A DNA stretch of 64,000 nucleotides from Ziziphus jujuba. Taxonomy: Eukaryota > Streptophyta > Magnoliopsida > Rosales > Rhamnaceae. Where the stretch lies: positions 5,649,501 to 5,713,500 of the forward strand of contig NC_083388.1 in NCBI RefSeq assembly GCF_031755915.1. The letters are read 5' to 3'. A program made the translations under genes and the position numbers. Below, piece after piece: positions 43,937 through 57,545 of the stretch. Below the pieces are notes generated by a model, which searched no databases, was not told where the DNA came from, and saw only the letters and a program-made list of their open reading frames with translations. How positions within the stretch are numbered: position 1 is the first letter of the stretch; each line of letters starts with the position of its first letter.

Positions 43937-46900
43937 TTATTTTCTTGCTTCCTCTGCATCAGCCTCTTCTGTTGAGAAGCCTAATTTGATGATATCTTCC
44001 ACGCGTATTTTTCCTTCTGTTGAAACATTAATGATATTAGATAATGTTTAAACGGGCGGACTAGGAAAAGGAACACAACCATGAAAGAAGACTTGCATAT
44101 CTCAAGTTCGCAACTATTTAGGCATTGAATCATGTGTCAGATGAAAAGCAGCTTCTTAAGTGATACTATTATAAACAATTTAAGATAGGTCATTGACAAT
44201 ATGATAGAACACAATCATAAATCAACATTTGCCTATTAAATCTTTTTCTTCTTAATCCTCGATTAATTTTTTAGTTTTAAGATCATACGTCAGGCACGCA
44301 CTTAAACATTGAAAAAGAAAACAGGGAATGTTTCATTGATTCCTTTGATGCTCAACATAATGATAGTAAGCCACCGGTAATTTGAAACTTCATCAGTTAG
44401 TTCCTCTACTTTATAAAGAGTTCTAATTTCATTTTGAAAGTTTAGAACCATTTATAGTTTGCAATAAGGAAATTAACCGATAAACTTTAGTACCATAAGG
44501 GAGTCAATTGATGAATTTTCAAACCAATGTAGGTTGATTGTAATTGTGCCAAATTAAGGAGAGGTCAATGAGATTATCTCAAGTAAATATAAATTATATG
44601 ATCAGCAAGGAGGGCAAATGTCTTAAGCAGGTCTGCCCATAAATTTAGTTACGCTCTGGTATCTAACACCCTACAATTACTTAATTTATCAAATAAGAGA
44701 GAGCCATGGAAGCCAAAGAAAGAAAATGATAAACTGACCTCTATCTTTGGAAAGGTTTCCAATAAGTTCTTGAATTCCCTCCTTGCCCAAGGTGTCCTTG
44801 AGGTAATTGGCAGCAGATGCAACCTCTTCAGGTGTTACTTTCCCATCATAATCCCTGCCATTCAAATGACAAATATGATTTCATTTAACGAAATTCATCC
44901 TATCCTAGAGGAGAAGAAGTTGAAATCAAAAGAGAATAACCAAATGAAATAAATGTATTGCATTATCAGGATAGATTTCCATCCTAAGAAATGATAGAAT
45001 TCAAGCCACTGAAATTTCTTGCTTGGAACCTGTAAAAGACCAACCATCTACTGAACCTAAGCCATGGCATATCCACAGCAATAATCCTACAAAGGATGGA
45101 GATAGAATTTTTGGAATTCTCTAACCTCATAGATGGGATTAAGATTAGCTCGAAAGAACTCCTAAACATTGCAGTACAACTCTTTATCAGCACTCGCATT
45201 GAACTTTTGTACCAATTAATATGACTCAAAAATGAAAAAACATCTGAACCCGTTTTGGCCTTTAGTTTCTAGTAGCTATCTAAAAACTTAAAAATGAACA
45301 AAATACTGATAGAAGGTAACTAGAAGACCTGTCAAGCAACCGCCATCGATCCCCAATTTTGGCATCAACATCATCAATTTCCTTTTCAAGCTTCTGCAGC
45401 ATAGCATCAACCTGCAATGTAATGTGAACATTCAGAAGAACTTTAGCTCCTTCCAATTCCACACTGAATGTATGACAACACAGATGTAGATAGCTGATTA
45501 ATCAATTGCAAGACATCAACTTTAAGAACATTTAATTTGAGAAAAATTACCCTGTCTATAAGTGCTGTAGAAACTTTATCACCTTTAGCCATCTCAGCAG
45601 CTTGATCACTGTCCTTCCTGGCGGCTTTATATGCTATCTTAGCTTGCTCTTCACCTTCTGTTCCACCCTTTTCCACAATGCTATTGTACAGCTCTACCTG
45701 CAAATGTTAAGAATTACAATAATGGAAAAAGAAAATAAATAAACAAATGAACCATCATTAGATGGAATTTTTATTTTTTAGGGTGTAACATCAGATAATT
45801 TATTTGATACTATATATCAAGAGAAAATGACCATCACAAATGTGATGTCACTGCACAAGGTAGACCGGATATTCAACAGAAATATGCAATCAAATAAAGT
45901 TTCATTCCAAGTGATCACAAAGATTGCCTCCAGGAACATACATTAAGGTGACAAGTGCAACTTAGCAAACAAGTTTTACCATGAACCTTGAAAAAATAGA
46001 GAAGAAGAAAAGAGGGAAAACAACGATAGAGGAAAACTAAAAATCATATTCACATACTTTAAGCAAACAAATAAATGTATTGCATTTATTTATGAATTCA
46101 AAAGTCAGAAAAACCGGTTCACAATGTCAGAGAAAAGAGACTAGTAATGTTCACCTCCTTGTTGACAAGTCTCAGGAACTCTTCACGCTCCCGACTGACT
46201 GACTGAAGTAGTAGACAAGAAAAATAAAAGAAATTAAGTGGATTTCCTCACCTAGAAAAACAAAATATTCAACAAAATTACTGCCTATCCTTACAGATGC
46301 TGAAGCTAAAACAGCCAATGCACGACTGAGCTCACAAAGCTGCTCATGCTTGTCCAGTATTTTTCCTTTCTGTTCCTGTGCTTCTCTAGCTGTGGGAGTA
46401 GTCATCTCTTCCAAAGCCACATCTGTTTGTCTGCTAACAGAGTCCTTCAACTTGGCCTGCTCCTCTTCTTCTTTCTCTTCCTCCTCCTTTAAACTAAAAT
46501 AGTTAGAACCACTAATGACAAACAAAAGCACTTAAATACCTTGCATCAAAGAAATAAGAGAACCATAAAAAAGATAAATATCCAAGCATCTTGCAGATTA
46601 ATTAACTAACATTACAACGCAACTCATTCAAGCAATTTAATTATATAGTATATATTCAGATAAAGTAATGGATAATGCTTATGAATAAAATAATGTTTAA
46701 ACATGGCAAATACTAATCAAATTAAGATTTTTATTTCCAGGAGCTTCAATAAAAATCTTCTTAATCACCTCCCAAATTGCTATATCATAAATAAAGCATT
46801 AGGATGTGCTTCCATTGGATAAGATAGAAATAATGATATACTGGGAAAGCGAGTCCACGTCTAGTAATGTAAGAACCATTTCTCAAACACGAAAAAAATC

Positions 46901-49900
46901 TATATACATTGAACTAAAGCATGATAGCATAACAAGTCAACCTTGATCAGTTCTTCCTGCATTTCTAGGAATTCCAACTTCCTCCTCCTCTCTGCAACAG
47001 AATCTTCAGATGGAAGAGCAGTAACCCCAACAGTATCCACAACCTCGTCCGGGAGAGAGGAGAGAGTAGCTTGAACTGCTTCCTCTGGCTTAACTTTCCC
47101 ATGCACCGAGAAAGCTCTGCAGGCATTAACAGATAAAGCAGATTTATATATGCCTGTATTTCTCAAAACAGATATAAACAGTTGATGCATTAAAATACCT
47201 AGAAAGAATCAAGAGGGAAGATGGAACAAAGTGGTTGAGAGACAAATCCAACCAATCACGCAACTGCAAACAGAAAGAACATTTTACATGCCCGAACAAA
47301 AGAAGCTTTCATTTACCATACAAAAGGAATGCAACTCCAAATAAAAATTTGCAGGCCAACAAAGCTCTAAAAACCTTTTTGGTTGATTTGGCACTTCAAG
47401 AGAATATCACAATTTGATACAGCTATTGATAAGTAATATAATTCACAAACTGGGCCTAATTGAATTGCTTCTAGGGAGAGAGTAAGCAATGTGCTTTCTA
47501 GTTAGCATACAGATTAAGTACAAACCTCTTGCCGCATTTCCTCCACTGACATTGGTCGTAGTAAGCCTCGATCTCGACAAGCCATAACAAGCTCTCTTTC
47601 TGAGAGAGACTCAATACCCTCTGCTTGAATCATCCTATCATCAGTCTTGATCCTGCCAAATACAACATATGCAATTTTTAAAAAATATAAAGACTTAAGA
47701 AAATTTTCAAGAAGCATAAAAAGCTATGATGCTCCCCTCATTTCTCACATATCTGGAATTGTTAGAATTAAAAGCATAAAATAGATTATGATGCAGAAAG
47801 TTCAATATTATCTTTTAACCTGTACTGGTATCATAGTAAAATATGCATTCTCTGTACTCAAAATCCAAACAAAAAGGAAAATATCAGATCAATGCAGAAA
47901 AAAAAAAATTTTCCATATTAAGAACCACCATGAAAAAAATGGTTGTCCATCCAATGATGTAATTCACTTGTATGGGCAAGCGAATAAACAGTTTGAACCA
48001 CATAAGGATAAAGTCAACAAAAAATGAATGCCACTACTAAAACCAAAAAATAAAACTAAAGGGGAAAAATAAACAAAATATATCGTACTCCCGCAGTCTT
48101 TTCCGAAGCTGATAACGCAAATATGCATCTGTTCCATATGGTCTGATACCCATGTATTTGCACATATTTACTAACCGTGGCCTGTATGTAGTAACCAAAA
48201 AGGTAAGTTTGTCACTCGATATGAGAGAGAATCCCTAGAAAAAGTTGCAGAAATTCCAAACTAATTGAATTTATAATAGTAAACCAACCTGCTAATGTTA
48301 TCTAAAGTAAGTTCATCATTGAATAACTTGGCAAAGCCTAAAATTTCATCATTAGAAACCCGTATACCTTTTCTAACCTGTTAAAATGGGAAAGTAAAGC
48401 CAAATATAAGTATGTAAATAATATAAACACAATCTTCGATATGGAAGGGAAGAAAAGATAAGAACTTGCCCTCTTCATAAATTCAGCAAGATCTTCTGCT
48501 GTCTTCCTCATTTCTCCACTCTGCGAGTTTTGTAATTCCTTTGCCATTTCTTTCACTGTGCCCTGAAGAAACTTTGCATACTCTATTCTTGCATTTAGCT
48601 TTCTTTTCAATGCCTCCTACAAGTACAGTATCTTTTCAATAAAAACAACTATTCTTCTTGACAAACAGACATACAGTACTGAAAGGATAAAATAATTTAT
48701 TATTTATTTACATACATGCCCATATATGTGCACAAACTACCTTTCTTGAGTGTGCAAAGTCCAAGTACCAGAAAGTTGAAAAATGTAAACAATTTTGGCA
48801 AAACTATTGAATGAGTGTTCAAATTAAACTTATAATATCAGTGTTTAGTAGTGAAAGTTGATAGACAAAGCACAAGACAAAGGTTACTGCATGATCAGAA
48901 AAGCCAGCTACTCATAAAGTGGAAGGGCGAACTGTTGAAGATCTAAAAAGTATCAAGGAAATAAAAATAGTAAAACACTCTTTCTCCTTCAAAAACATAA
49001 AACTAGAAATTTAATGAAATGTAGCTTAGCAATCATTACCTCTTCTTTCATCTTGTCCTGGAAGGTTGATGGTAGCATGTTTGGAAACAATTTCAGGAAC
49101 ACCGGCAGCAAAAATTCCATGAATGGAACTATAATGAAAACTGCAAAAGGAACTAGCCTGAAAATATCGGCTGTGGTGCGTGTGAGTTGTTGCTTCTCCC
49201 TTCTAGAAAGACTCTTCCCACTAGCAAGTTTCAACAGCAACCTTGAGCTAATCCTAATATCAGCCCAAAGGAGTTTTGTACCCAACCAATAATGTTGCAT
49301 GGTAGATTTAAATTCATCCTTCCAATGACTAAACTTCTTAGCCCAGTCCTCCCTGAAACATCAGATAATAACTTGATATATTAAACTAGACCAAGCACAA
49401 CATAAGGAGGAAAAAGTTTCAAACCTGCTCATGGATGCAACAGCTTTTAGAGCAGGACCAATTCCCAAAAGCTTGGACCATATTGTTATCATAAAAGATT
49501 TAGCATCTTTTTCGGATTCTTGTATCTGCTTAGCTTTTGCTTTAGCTTTTACGGTGCTTAAACCTTCAACTGCTTGATCACACTCCTCCGGTGAAGGTTC
49601 CTTCTTCTGAGCGGAAACCTTTTGTCCATTTCTATCACCACTACTCCCAAATTCAGGTTGACCAGCTGAGGCTGTTGAAATGTAACGTATAGATTGCAAG
49701 GTCCATCTAACTCCCAGAGGTGAAACAACGCCTGCCCTTCCAATTCCATTACCCAAAGTTGATGTCCTAAAGAAGCTATGGTTAAAAGACCCTGATGCTA
49801 TAAAAGCTGACAATGCATTCTTGCCTCCCGAAGATTCACTTCTACAATCAGTAGTTGCAGATGGTTGGCTTGCAACCCAGTTCACAGTTCCTAAATCATC

Positions 49901-50014
49901 AGACTGGGATAATTGTCCGTGCTCAAAACTAAAGAAACCTCGAACCAAGCCATTGGGTTGATTCAGGGAATTGAAGAGATATCTCTTCCTTTGCAAGATT
50001 GCTCTTGAAGCCAT
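43937..50014 (-). CDS. LETM1: LETM1 mitochondrial inner-membrane cation/proton exchanger (complete, 754 aa)
   Basis: LETM1 family protein of the inner mitochondrial membrane, involved in K+/H+ or Ca2+/H+ exchange and, in plants, in mitochondrial translation. Coding exons (minus order): 50014-49425, 49352-49040, 48616-48470, 48377-48289, 48181-48089, 47652-47526, 47263-47199, 47116-46942, 46486-46295, 46202-46155, 45697-45551, 45411-45329, 44854-44739, 44016-43937. The sum is 2265 nt with all phases consistent; the length equals Arabidopsis homologues (about 755). The N-terminus, MASRAILQRKRYLF, is basic and lacks acidic residues, as a presequence should. The LETM core contains ADIFRLVPF and PFMEFLLPV, with one membrane segment at about 262-285. 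Coiled-coil, Glu-rich segments lie in exons 8-11. A canonical EF-hand loop, DRDYDGKVTPEE (689-700), is split by the last-but-one intron. The intron after exon 3 starts with GC (GC-AG). Confidence 0.97.
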
Positions 50015-51290
50015 TATCTATGCAGAGAAAAACTGCTGACCAATCTCATGCAACCGCTCAAATTATCCAGTCTGTAGACAATTGACAAGCAAATAAAACT
50101 ACTTGAACCTTTGGTCAATGTATAATGCACAGAGGTACTCAACAAAACTTTCCATGTCATATACTTTAGACTTTATCCAATAATATTAAGCAAAAAATTC
50201 ACCCACACAAATGCACTTTAGCAGGAGTACAACCCTCAAATAGCTTCTAAAGTCTTTATTCCACACAGGAAAAGAAAATAAAAAGAATAATGTAAAGAGT
50301 AAAATGACTGCATTAATTTTATTTGAGTAAAAATTTCTCTGAAAGCATGTCTTAACTTCTAACCTCAATACTTTTAGTTTCCTATAAACTTCTGTTATTG
50401 GTTTGGAATTTGAATATATATAGGAGGATTAACAACAATATTTTCTCAACCATATTACAACTTCTTCACATTCAATTCAGTCATGAGGAGTAAAGTTTAA
50501 AACCGCCAAATGGGAAAAGTTTTAACTGCTTATCATTTCTCCTTAGGACTTTGTGCAATATGTAACTAACAAACTTTAACAATACCGTTTTGTGTCTCAT
50601 CAACACAGATTTCTGCATCCTACTTCCTTGGAAGTTCAGAAGAGTGAAAAAGTGCAAAAAACATATATATAAAATAAAAAGCTCATGACAAGCCATACCT
50701 AAAGTAACAAGCTCAAGATACACGGAAATTACACTCTTCATTTCATTTCCTCCATTCTGTCATAAACCAAATCAACATTGAATTGGAGAAGAGAACCCAG
50801 ATAAGAAAAATGAAAATAGTAGCAAACCCATTAATCTATTACACATTGCAGTTTGATTTTTCAATGGACCAAAAGCAATGCGCAGAAATAAAAACAAGTA
50901 TTTAAGTGCGAGTCTTAAGAAGAACTAGGCAATTTTCATGAATCAGATTACGTTAAGGCAGTGAATAATGATGAAAATTCATCATGGAAATAATTTGGTA
51001 GCAGAGGAAAAAAGGAAAATGAATCAGACAAAAAACAGAAACAAAAAAGAGCTTCCATTAACCAATTTTTTTTTCTTTTTCATTTCAATTCAAAAACGTA
51101 AAGAATGAGATTTTGATATCTTACCGTCAGCACACGAATCAAACCAGTGGGGAAGATTTATTATAGTGAGAGGGAGAGAGCAGTTGGGCTTTAGAGAGAG
51201 AAAGTGAGAGAGTCAGAGTAAGAGAGAGAGAGAGAACGAGAAGGAAGGAGAAGACTGGGCCTGGGCAGGTGGGCAAAGTGAACATATTAA
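50015..51290 (-). promoter_or_regulatory. LETM1 5' leader with probable 5'UTR intron
   Basis: On the minus strand a CT-rich first leader exon (about 51,290 to 51,125) ends in the good donor GACG|GTAAGA. The coding start at 50,014 is preceded directly by an acceptor-like TGCATAG (AG at 50,019-50,018), with another AG candidate about 20 nt farther upstream. A 5'UTR intron of about 1.1 kb would join them. The leader region is GA-rich on the plus strand, like the SYN4 leader. Confidence 0.5.
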
Positions 51291-52772
51291 GGTGTGTGTT
51301 AGGACAGAAAGTTAAGGTGTGAGTAGGTAGCAGAAATTGAGCTTGAACTAGTCCTGATTGAATTGGAGGGATGTGATGAATAAAAATAAATAAATAAAAA
51401 ATGAAAACTGAAAACTGATTTTTATAAATCAAAAACCAAAATTATACATTTAATAATTAAATTTATTGCAAAAGGAAAAATGAAAATAATTTACTCTCAT
51501 AATAAAATCCCTTTTTTCTTCCAACTTATCAGGAAATGTTATTACATGTATACGTTATATAACAGAATTCAAATTATAAATGACGATAAATGACTGAAAA
51601 ATCATAGTGTTTTTGATAAATATTGGAATAAAAGAAAAATACAATCTCTATAGAATATACCGTTGGATTCTTTTGTCTTACTTCCTAAAATCCTAATCCA
51701 TTAGTTATTTAGAATTAAACAAAAACTAACATTCATATGTGAAAAGTCATAGATTCAAAATAGAAGATGGAAATAATTATCGAGGTTGAAAAAAAATTAT
51801 TATAAATGATTAAAAAAAATAGTTAATATAAAATAACAACTATGACACTATTATATACATATTAAATACATTTTTTTTTTAAAAAAAAAAAAGAAACTTA
51901 AATCTTACATGCAAGAATGTCTATAAGGTAAAATAATAATTTATTTTCTAACCAAAAAAAAAAAAGTGTTAATATTTATATTTTATTTATATTTTATTAA
52001 TTTTTAATAATTGTTTTATTTTTACAGGTTTGTTATCTATACTTATTAATATTTGTCACAAAATATTAGGATAGTATAAAGTTTTATTTTTTTGAAAAGA
52101 GGATAATAAAATGTTATAAAAAAATTTTAGTAAAATTTATTTATAATGTCAACTTTATTTTGTTAATTCCTATTTTAAGTTTAATAAGGTTTTGAGTTGA
52201 TTAATTACTAACACAATTAATTTTTTTTTTCTTTTGATACAATTTTTTAAAGTCAATACTACACTACAATTCTAATATTTTAGTACCATTGAAAAATTAT
52301 CTAACAACTATTGATCAATATGCCCTGCAGCCATTTCTATCACATTCATTCAACACAAAATAACACATTTTATTTCTTCCGAAAGCCAAGGAAAAAAAAC
52401 CCAAAAAGAGAAAAAAATAGAAAAAAAAAAAAGAGAATATTCATATACATACATATATATATATATATATATGGAAAGTAATATTCTCATTTCATTTTTT
52501 TTCTTTTGTTCTTTGTTTTTCCTTTTTCCCCCTTTGTTAAATAAGTTCAAATGCATGATGGCACATAGCAAGGTGTATACGCCACTGGTATTTGTTTGGG
52601 CAAAAATGATTGGTCCAATATAGATGGGAGTCAAAGTTCAAACTAGTGCAATAGACTTTTGTCAAAAAAAAAAACAAAAAAAAAAGGTACAAAGGAGACC
52701 GGAAAATGGATCTATGCAGCCAGATTTGTAAAATATACGAAAACAATTTTTGTAGATTATATAATATATATC

Positions 52773-52775
<3 letters not shown>

Positions 52776-52808
<33 letters not shown>
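52776..52808. repeat. TA microsatellite
   Basis: About 16 TA units followed by a T-run, in the intergenic region upstream of LETM1. Confidence 0.85.
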
Positions 52809-52815
<7 letters not shown>

Positions 52816-52982
52816 CCTGTTATAGCTAAAGGTTAATTATGGCATTGAATATTTTTATGCCTCTTGCTGCTTTCCATCATTTTCGCCGACACCACTATGA
52901 TTTGTTCAAGGTCGTTACTTGGTATGCCTGGCTCTGCAGGGAGATCCATACATGTAGACTGTAGTCTAGATCAAAAATATAA

Positions 52983-53570
52983 GCGACTCAATGGAAAAGA
53001 ACAATTTAATTCAATTTTACTGGATCAATTGAATTAAATTGAATTGAAAATTCTGAAATCCAATTTGATTCACCGATTATGAATTTTGATGTTTAAAAAT
53101 AACCAATTTAAACTGATCCAATCTAATATATAATAATATTAAAATTGTATTATATATATTATTTTTATTAGTTAAGTTATAAATTTCAAATACACACACC
53201 ATATTAGATTATTTCTTTTACGACATTAGATTGAATTATTGGTTTCATTGTAATATTGCACAAGTTTTTTTTGTAGAAATTGAAGTGTTGGTTTTATTGT
53301 AATATTGTGGAAGTTATTTATGGAACTTGAACTTGGATTATAAAGCTTTTTATTTTGTTGATTATATTTCTGTAATATTGAAAATTAGTTTGGATTAGGT
53401 AACAATTAAATTTAATTTAAAACTAATAGAAATAACCAATCCAAACCAACTAATGTTGAATTGTACTGAATTAAATTTTTTTCTTACCCTTAAATTAAAT
53501 TAGATTAAAAAATACAAAAACAATCCTACATTGGATTGGATTGAATATTGACCAAATCCATTGAACCACC
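52983..53570. mobile_element. possible non-autonomous DNA element with imperfect inverted ends
   Basis: The left end (ACTCAATGGAAAAGAACAAT) and the reverse complement of the right end (GGTTCAATGGATTTGGTCAA) are similar, and both are followed by AATTCAAT-type sequence. The interior is AT-rich and non-coding, with further short inverted motifs. The length (about 590 bp) and style suit a MITE or hAT-like derivative, but no clear target-site duplication was found. Confidence 0.25.
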
Positions 53571-55000
53571 TTTAATATAATCTCTTTCAAGATTTAAAAT
53601 ATCCAAATTTTTTTGAAATTTTTATTTTTTTAAGGGATTGAAATAAAATTTAGATTATAAATGGAAATGGATAAAATTTTTATAATATCCATTGAAATTT
53701 TCATGGAAATTTCCATCAAAATATCTACATTAAATCCTTAACAATTTGATTAAAAATCAATAATATCTATCGAAATTTTGAAAATTTTCATATAAATTTT
53801 TGAAAATTTCTACAGAAATTTTGAAAATATCTATAAATTTTTTTAAAATTTTTTTATAAAAAAATTCAAAAATATTATTAATGTTTTAAATTATTTTACT
53901 CAATTAACTTTAGTGATAGTTTTTTTTTATTTAACTTTTTAATTGTTTTTAAAGTATTTAACGATATAAATCAAATGATATGAAGTGAATTCAATAACCT
54001 TAATAAGTTATATTCATTGATAATATATATATATATATATATATACTTGCGATATATTTTGTATAAGATATATTCATTAGAATCGCATAATTACAAGTTA
54101 ATAATTGATTATATAAGAATAACATAAAATAATAACATTAAAATAAAATAATATATAGAATTGATATTGATAGCATTTAAATTAATAACATTAAGCAAAT
54201 AAAAATAAAAAGATAATAAAATATATTATACTAAATATTAAGGACAACTATATTTAAAAAATTATTAAGGAGATACATCTTTTAATAATTACTTTTCACA
54301 TTTGATATTTCGAAATGAAAACAAGAAATATACTATATAATATAATTGTAATAATTGTTTTTTCTTAATTAATAAACAATTTATCAAATATATATATTTT
54401 TTATATATTTTTATCAATAATAGTTTATTTATGATCGTTATGGTTTACTATAAATTAAATTGATTAAGAAAAATATAATATCTATTCAATATTTTTGCAA
54501 TTTTTATAATCAATTTGATAATTCATTATTTAAATAAGCTAATGCTAAAGTGTCAACAAAAATTTTTATTTTTTAAAATAAATTTTTATCATTTGTTGTA
54601 AATTCTTATCAATATTCGATATGTTTTGATATTTTTATAAAAAATTTCATATTTTAAACTTTTGATATTTTCACCGATACTGAAATTTTGAGCTTTGGTC
54701 TCTTTCTCTCCAACAAGTTCATTTGTTTATAAATTCTAGCTTTGTCTTTTATTGTTACATCATTTGGCTAATTGTCTTGTTTGGTTTGAAATTTTTTTGG
54801 CTGTTGATGAATAAGTATTTTGCACTAAACAAAAATAAATTTTGAATGAGGTTGAAGGTATCGAGCAAGGTCAGTTTAATGGAGATGGACAGATATGGGC
54901 AAACCCTTTCTAAAAGATAATTAATAATAAAAGAAAAATAAAAAGTTGATAACAGTGCTAGATGATGATTTTGACATCGTAATATAATGCGTGGTTAATG

Positions 55001-55940
55001 ATACAGATGGCTTCTTTTTATTTGTTATGTGTACCAAATCATATGCCACTTGGTACACATTGAGCACTGAATGATATCTCCTTCATGAGACTTTGTCAGG
55101 ATAGGCTTTTTTTCAACAATTAATCCTTCATTATGCTTTGGTACAAGTATGGGAGGGCCGAGGGGCCATAACTGAATAATTATGCTTAACTATATGAAAC
55201 ATCTTCTTTCTCAGGATAGGCTTCAAAGGGATTGAACCAAACTTCACCCCCTTCCATCACCCTCTTCAAAAGGTAAAATTTTAGTTAAGCATATTATTCT
55301 AAATTTGCACACTCTTGAGGCAACTGACTTAAAGTAAAGTGGCTCCCCGAAGATGTTTTGAACCACAAACATATCTGAAATATGTGCAGAAAAACCACAA
55401 TTCCTAACAACAACATATGATCACATTATATGGGTCACACTATGTTGTGTTTCTCAATTTTTCAGAAAGTGCAGTGATGAAAATTTTGGCCTGAACATAA
55501 GGAAGCAGCGATAGGATGTTGCAATTAAGTCCATCCACTTGCTAAGATTTGGAGACCTTGAAATGTTAAATTTTATTTTATTTTTTTGGCTTCCCCTGGT
55601 ACATGAAGTACCTGACTAAAAAGTTTTTTCTACATACATGTAGATGACAAATAATTTTGCTGCATAGAAATCTTAGGATTGGAAGAAGCCTTTTCGGGTG
55701 TCCATTCTGAATCCAAATAAACATGATTTGAGCTTACGTCAAAGCAAATTACCAACTGTGATATTAGGCAAGAAAGCGAAGCTTTTTTACAAGTTTCACT
55801 AATTTTAACCATCATGCTTAGTATTAAATATTGGCTGCAATTCATTTAGTAATGAGATTTGATGCATGTTCTTGATAATCTTGTGTATTATGCAGCAGCT
55901 TAATTAGCCTATTAAAGCTTTAAAATATATAGAAATCTCA
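55001..55940. other. less AT-rich intergenic segment, no gene established
   Basis: Base composition is more balanced than in the neighbours. Short open frames exist on the minus strand (for example 55,630-55,845, and an approximately 28-codon frame near 55,180-55,270). None has a recognisable motif, a start with splice partners, or a homologue I know. Two short similar motifs around AGGATAGGCTT occur at about 55,098 and 55,215. Confidence 0.4.
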
Positions 55941-55941
55941 A

Positions 55942-56044
55942 AAACCAAACCATAACGTGCCTAAACCATAATGTGGGAACAACCATCTAAGCCAAACCAA
56001 ACCATAACGTGCCTAAACCATAATGTGGGAACAACCATCTAAGC
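55942..56044. repeat. 51-bp direct repeat, two units
   Basis: Two adjacent, essentially identical units of about 51 bp. Each contains ACCATAACGTGCCTAAACC and ends in ACAACCATCTAAGCC. No coding content. Confidence 0.85.
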
Positions 56045-56323
56045 CATTTGGGTGCTTATTTTGAATATGTTATATCCATGAACCAAAAAAAAAAAAAAAA
56101 AGGGAAAGCAGTTTACGTTAACAACCACTAAACAGGAAAATGCGCTAAATCTAAGCCAAATCAGAAGAAAGAAAAGCTTCAGTATTTGAACTTTGTGTTG
56201 AAGCTCTAAGCTTCTCATACTACTTGTACATTGAAGATTAGCTGACTAAGCACAATTGCAACTGTCACTAACTGAACAACGATCGTCACAACCTCACCGT
56301 TTCCATGCATATTTTAAAGTGTT

Positions 56324-56435
56324 AAAAGGACAATAAATCTCATAAAAAAATATATAACCATAATCTAATCTAATCTATTGATTTTGATTTCCTCAAGAAT
56401 AAAACACAGAATTAGAGGTTCAAAAACTGTTGATT
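56324..56435. repeat. 112-bp direct repeat, left copy
   Basis: Essentially identical to 57,546-57,657. Both begin AAAAGGACAATAAATCTC and end with AAAACTGTTGATT. The two copies are 1.2 kb apart and flank the 231-bp tandem array. Confidence 0.88.
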
Positions 56436-56484
56436 TTTATATGTTTAAAAATATATTTTATAATTATTCTGATACAACTTTCTT

Positions 56485-57178
56485 GGTCATATATTTGATT
56501 AAATCAAACTTTCTTGGTCTTCCTTTCTCTCTAAATGTAGTTGAAGGCGATGTTGGCTTTTCCATGGGCATCGAATATTAATTACACATCCTACATCTTG
56601 ACTAACCTTTATTCTTTGGTCGTCCATCAAAAGTCTTTTTTTTTTTTGAACCCTCTTATTTAAAAGTAACAGGAAATAGCTAAAGCTCACCGTATTTGAC
56701 CCGTTGATGTTTATATGGTCATATATTTGATTAAATCAAACTTTCTTGGTCTTCCTTTCTCTCTAAATGTAGTTGAAGGCGATGTTGGCTTTTCCATGGT
56801 CATCGAATATTAATTACACATCCTAAATCTTGACTAACCTTTATCTTTCGGTCGTCCATCAAAAGTCTTTTTTCTTCCGGACCCTCTTATTTAAAAGTAA
56901 CAGAAAATAGCTAAAGCTCACCGTATTTGGCCCGTTGATGTTTATATGGTCATATATTTGATTAAATCAAACTTTCTTGGTCTTCCTTTCTCTCTAAATG
57001 TAGTTGAAGGTGATGTTGGCTTTTCCATGGTCATCGAATATTAATTACACATCCTACATCTTGACTAACCTTTATCTTTCGGTCATCCATCAAAAGTCTT
57101 TTTTTTTCCGGACCCTCTTATTTAAAAGTAACAGGAAATAGCTAAAACTCACCGTATTTGACCCGTTGATGTTTATAT
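56485..57178. repeat. tandem array, three units of about 231 bp
   Basis: Units start at 56,485, 56,717 and 56,948 with GGTCATATATTTGATTAAAT and end with CCGTTGATGTTTATAT. The units differ by a few substitutions and small indels, for example in the T-run near 56,637. There is no convincing open frame across a unit. Confidence 0.9.
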
Positions 57179-57545
57179 ATGCATTATTGGCAAACACATG
57201 AAGAAGGTAATCAAAAGGTCTTTCATAATTTTTCTTGGTGTTGCAATAATAGTCTTTTGCTATAATAATTAATTTATTTATTTATTTGCACACATTCTTT
57301 CTCTCTATGCCAAGGTTCTAAAAGGCATAAATTGTGGCAAGGTCGTAGATCAAACTTGAAGCCCTATGAGCCTAGGTATTATTGGGCAAAGCCTTTTTTA
57401 TTGTTACTTTAATTAAATAAAACCTCTAGATAAATAAAATAATTCATATTTTAAAAGTTTAGATATAGTTATATTTATAAGTTTATATCATCATAATGCA
57501 TGAAATTAATATAAATTAGCAGACATATATTCATAACAAGTTCAT

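Larger units (their letters stand above)
51291..55000. other. AT-rich intergenic DNA, no gene seen
   Basis: Upstream of LETM1. Very AT-rich, with TA microsatellites (about 52,454-52,474, 52,776-52,808 and 54,026-54,045) and stops in all frames. One candidate inverted-repeat element (52,983-53,570) is listed separately. Confidence 0.7.
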
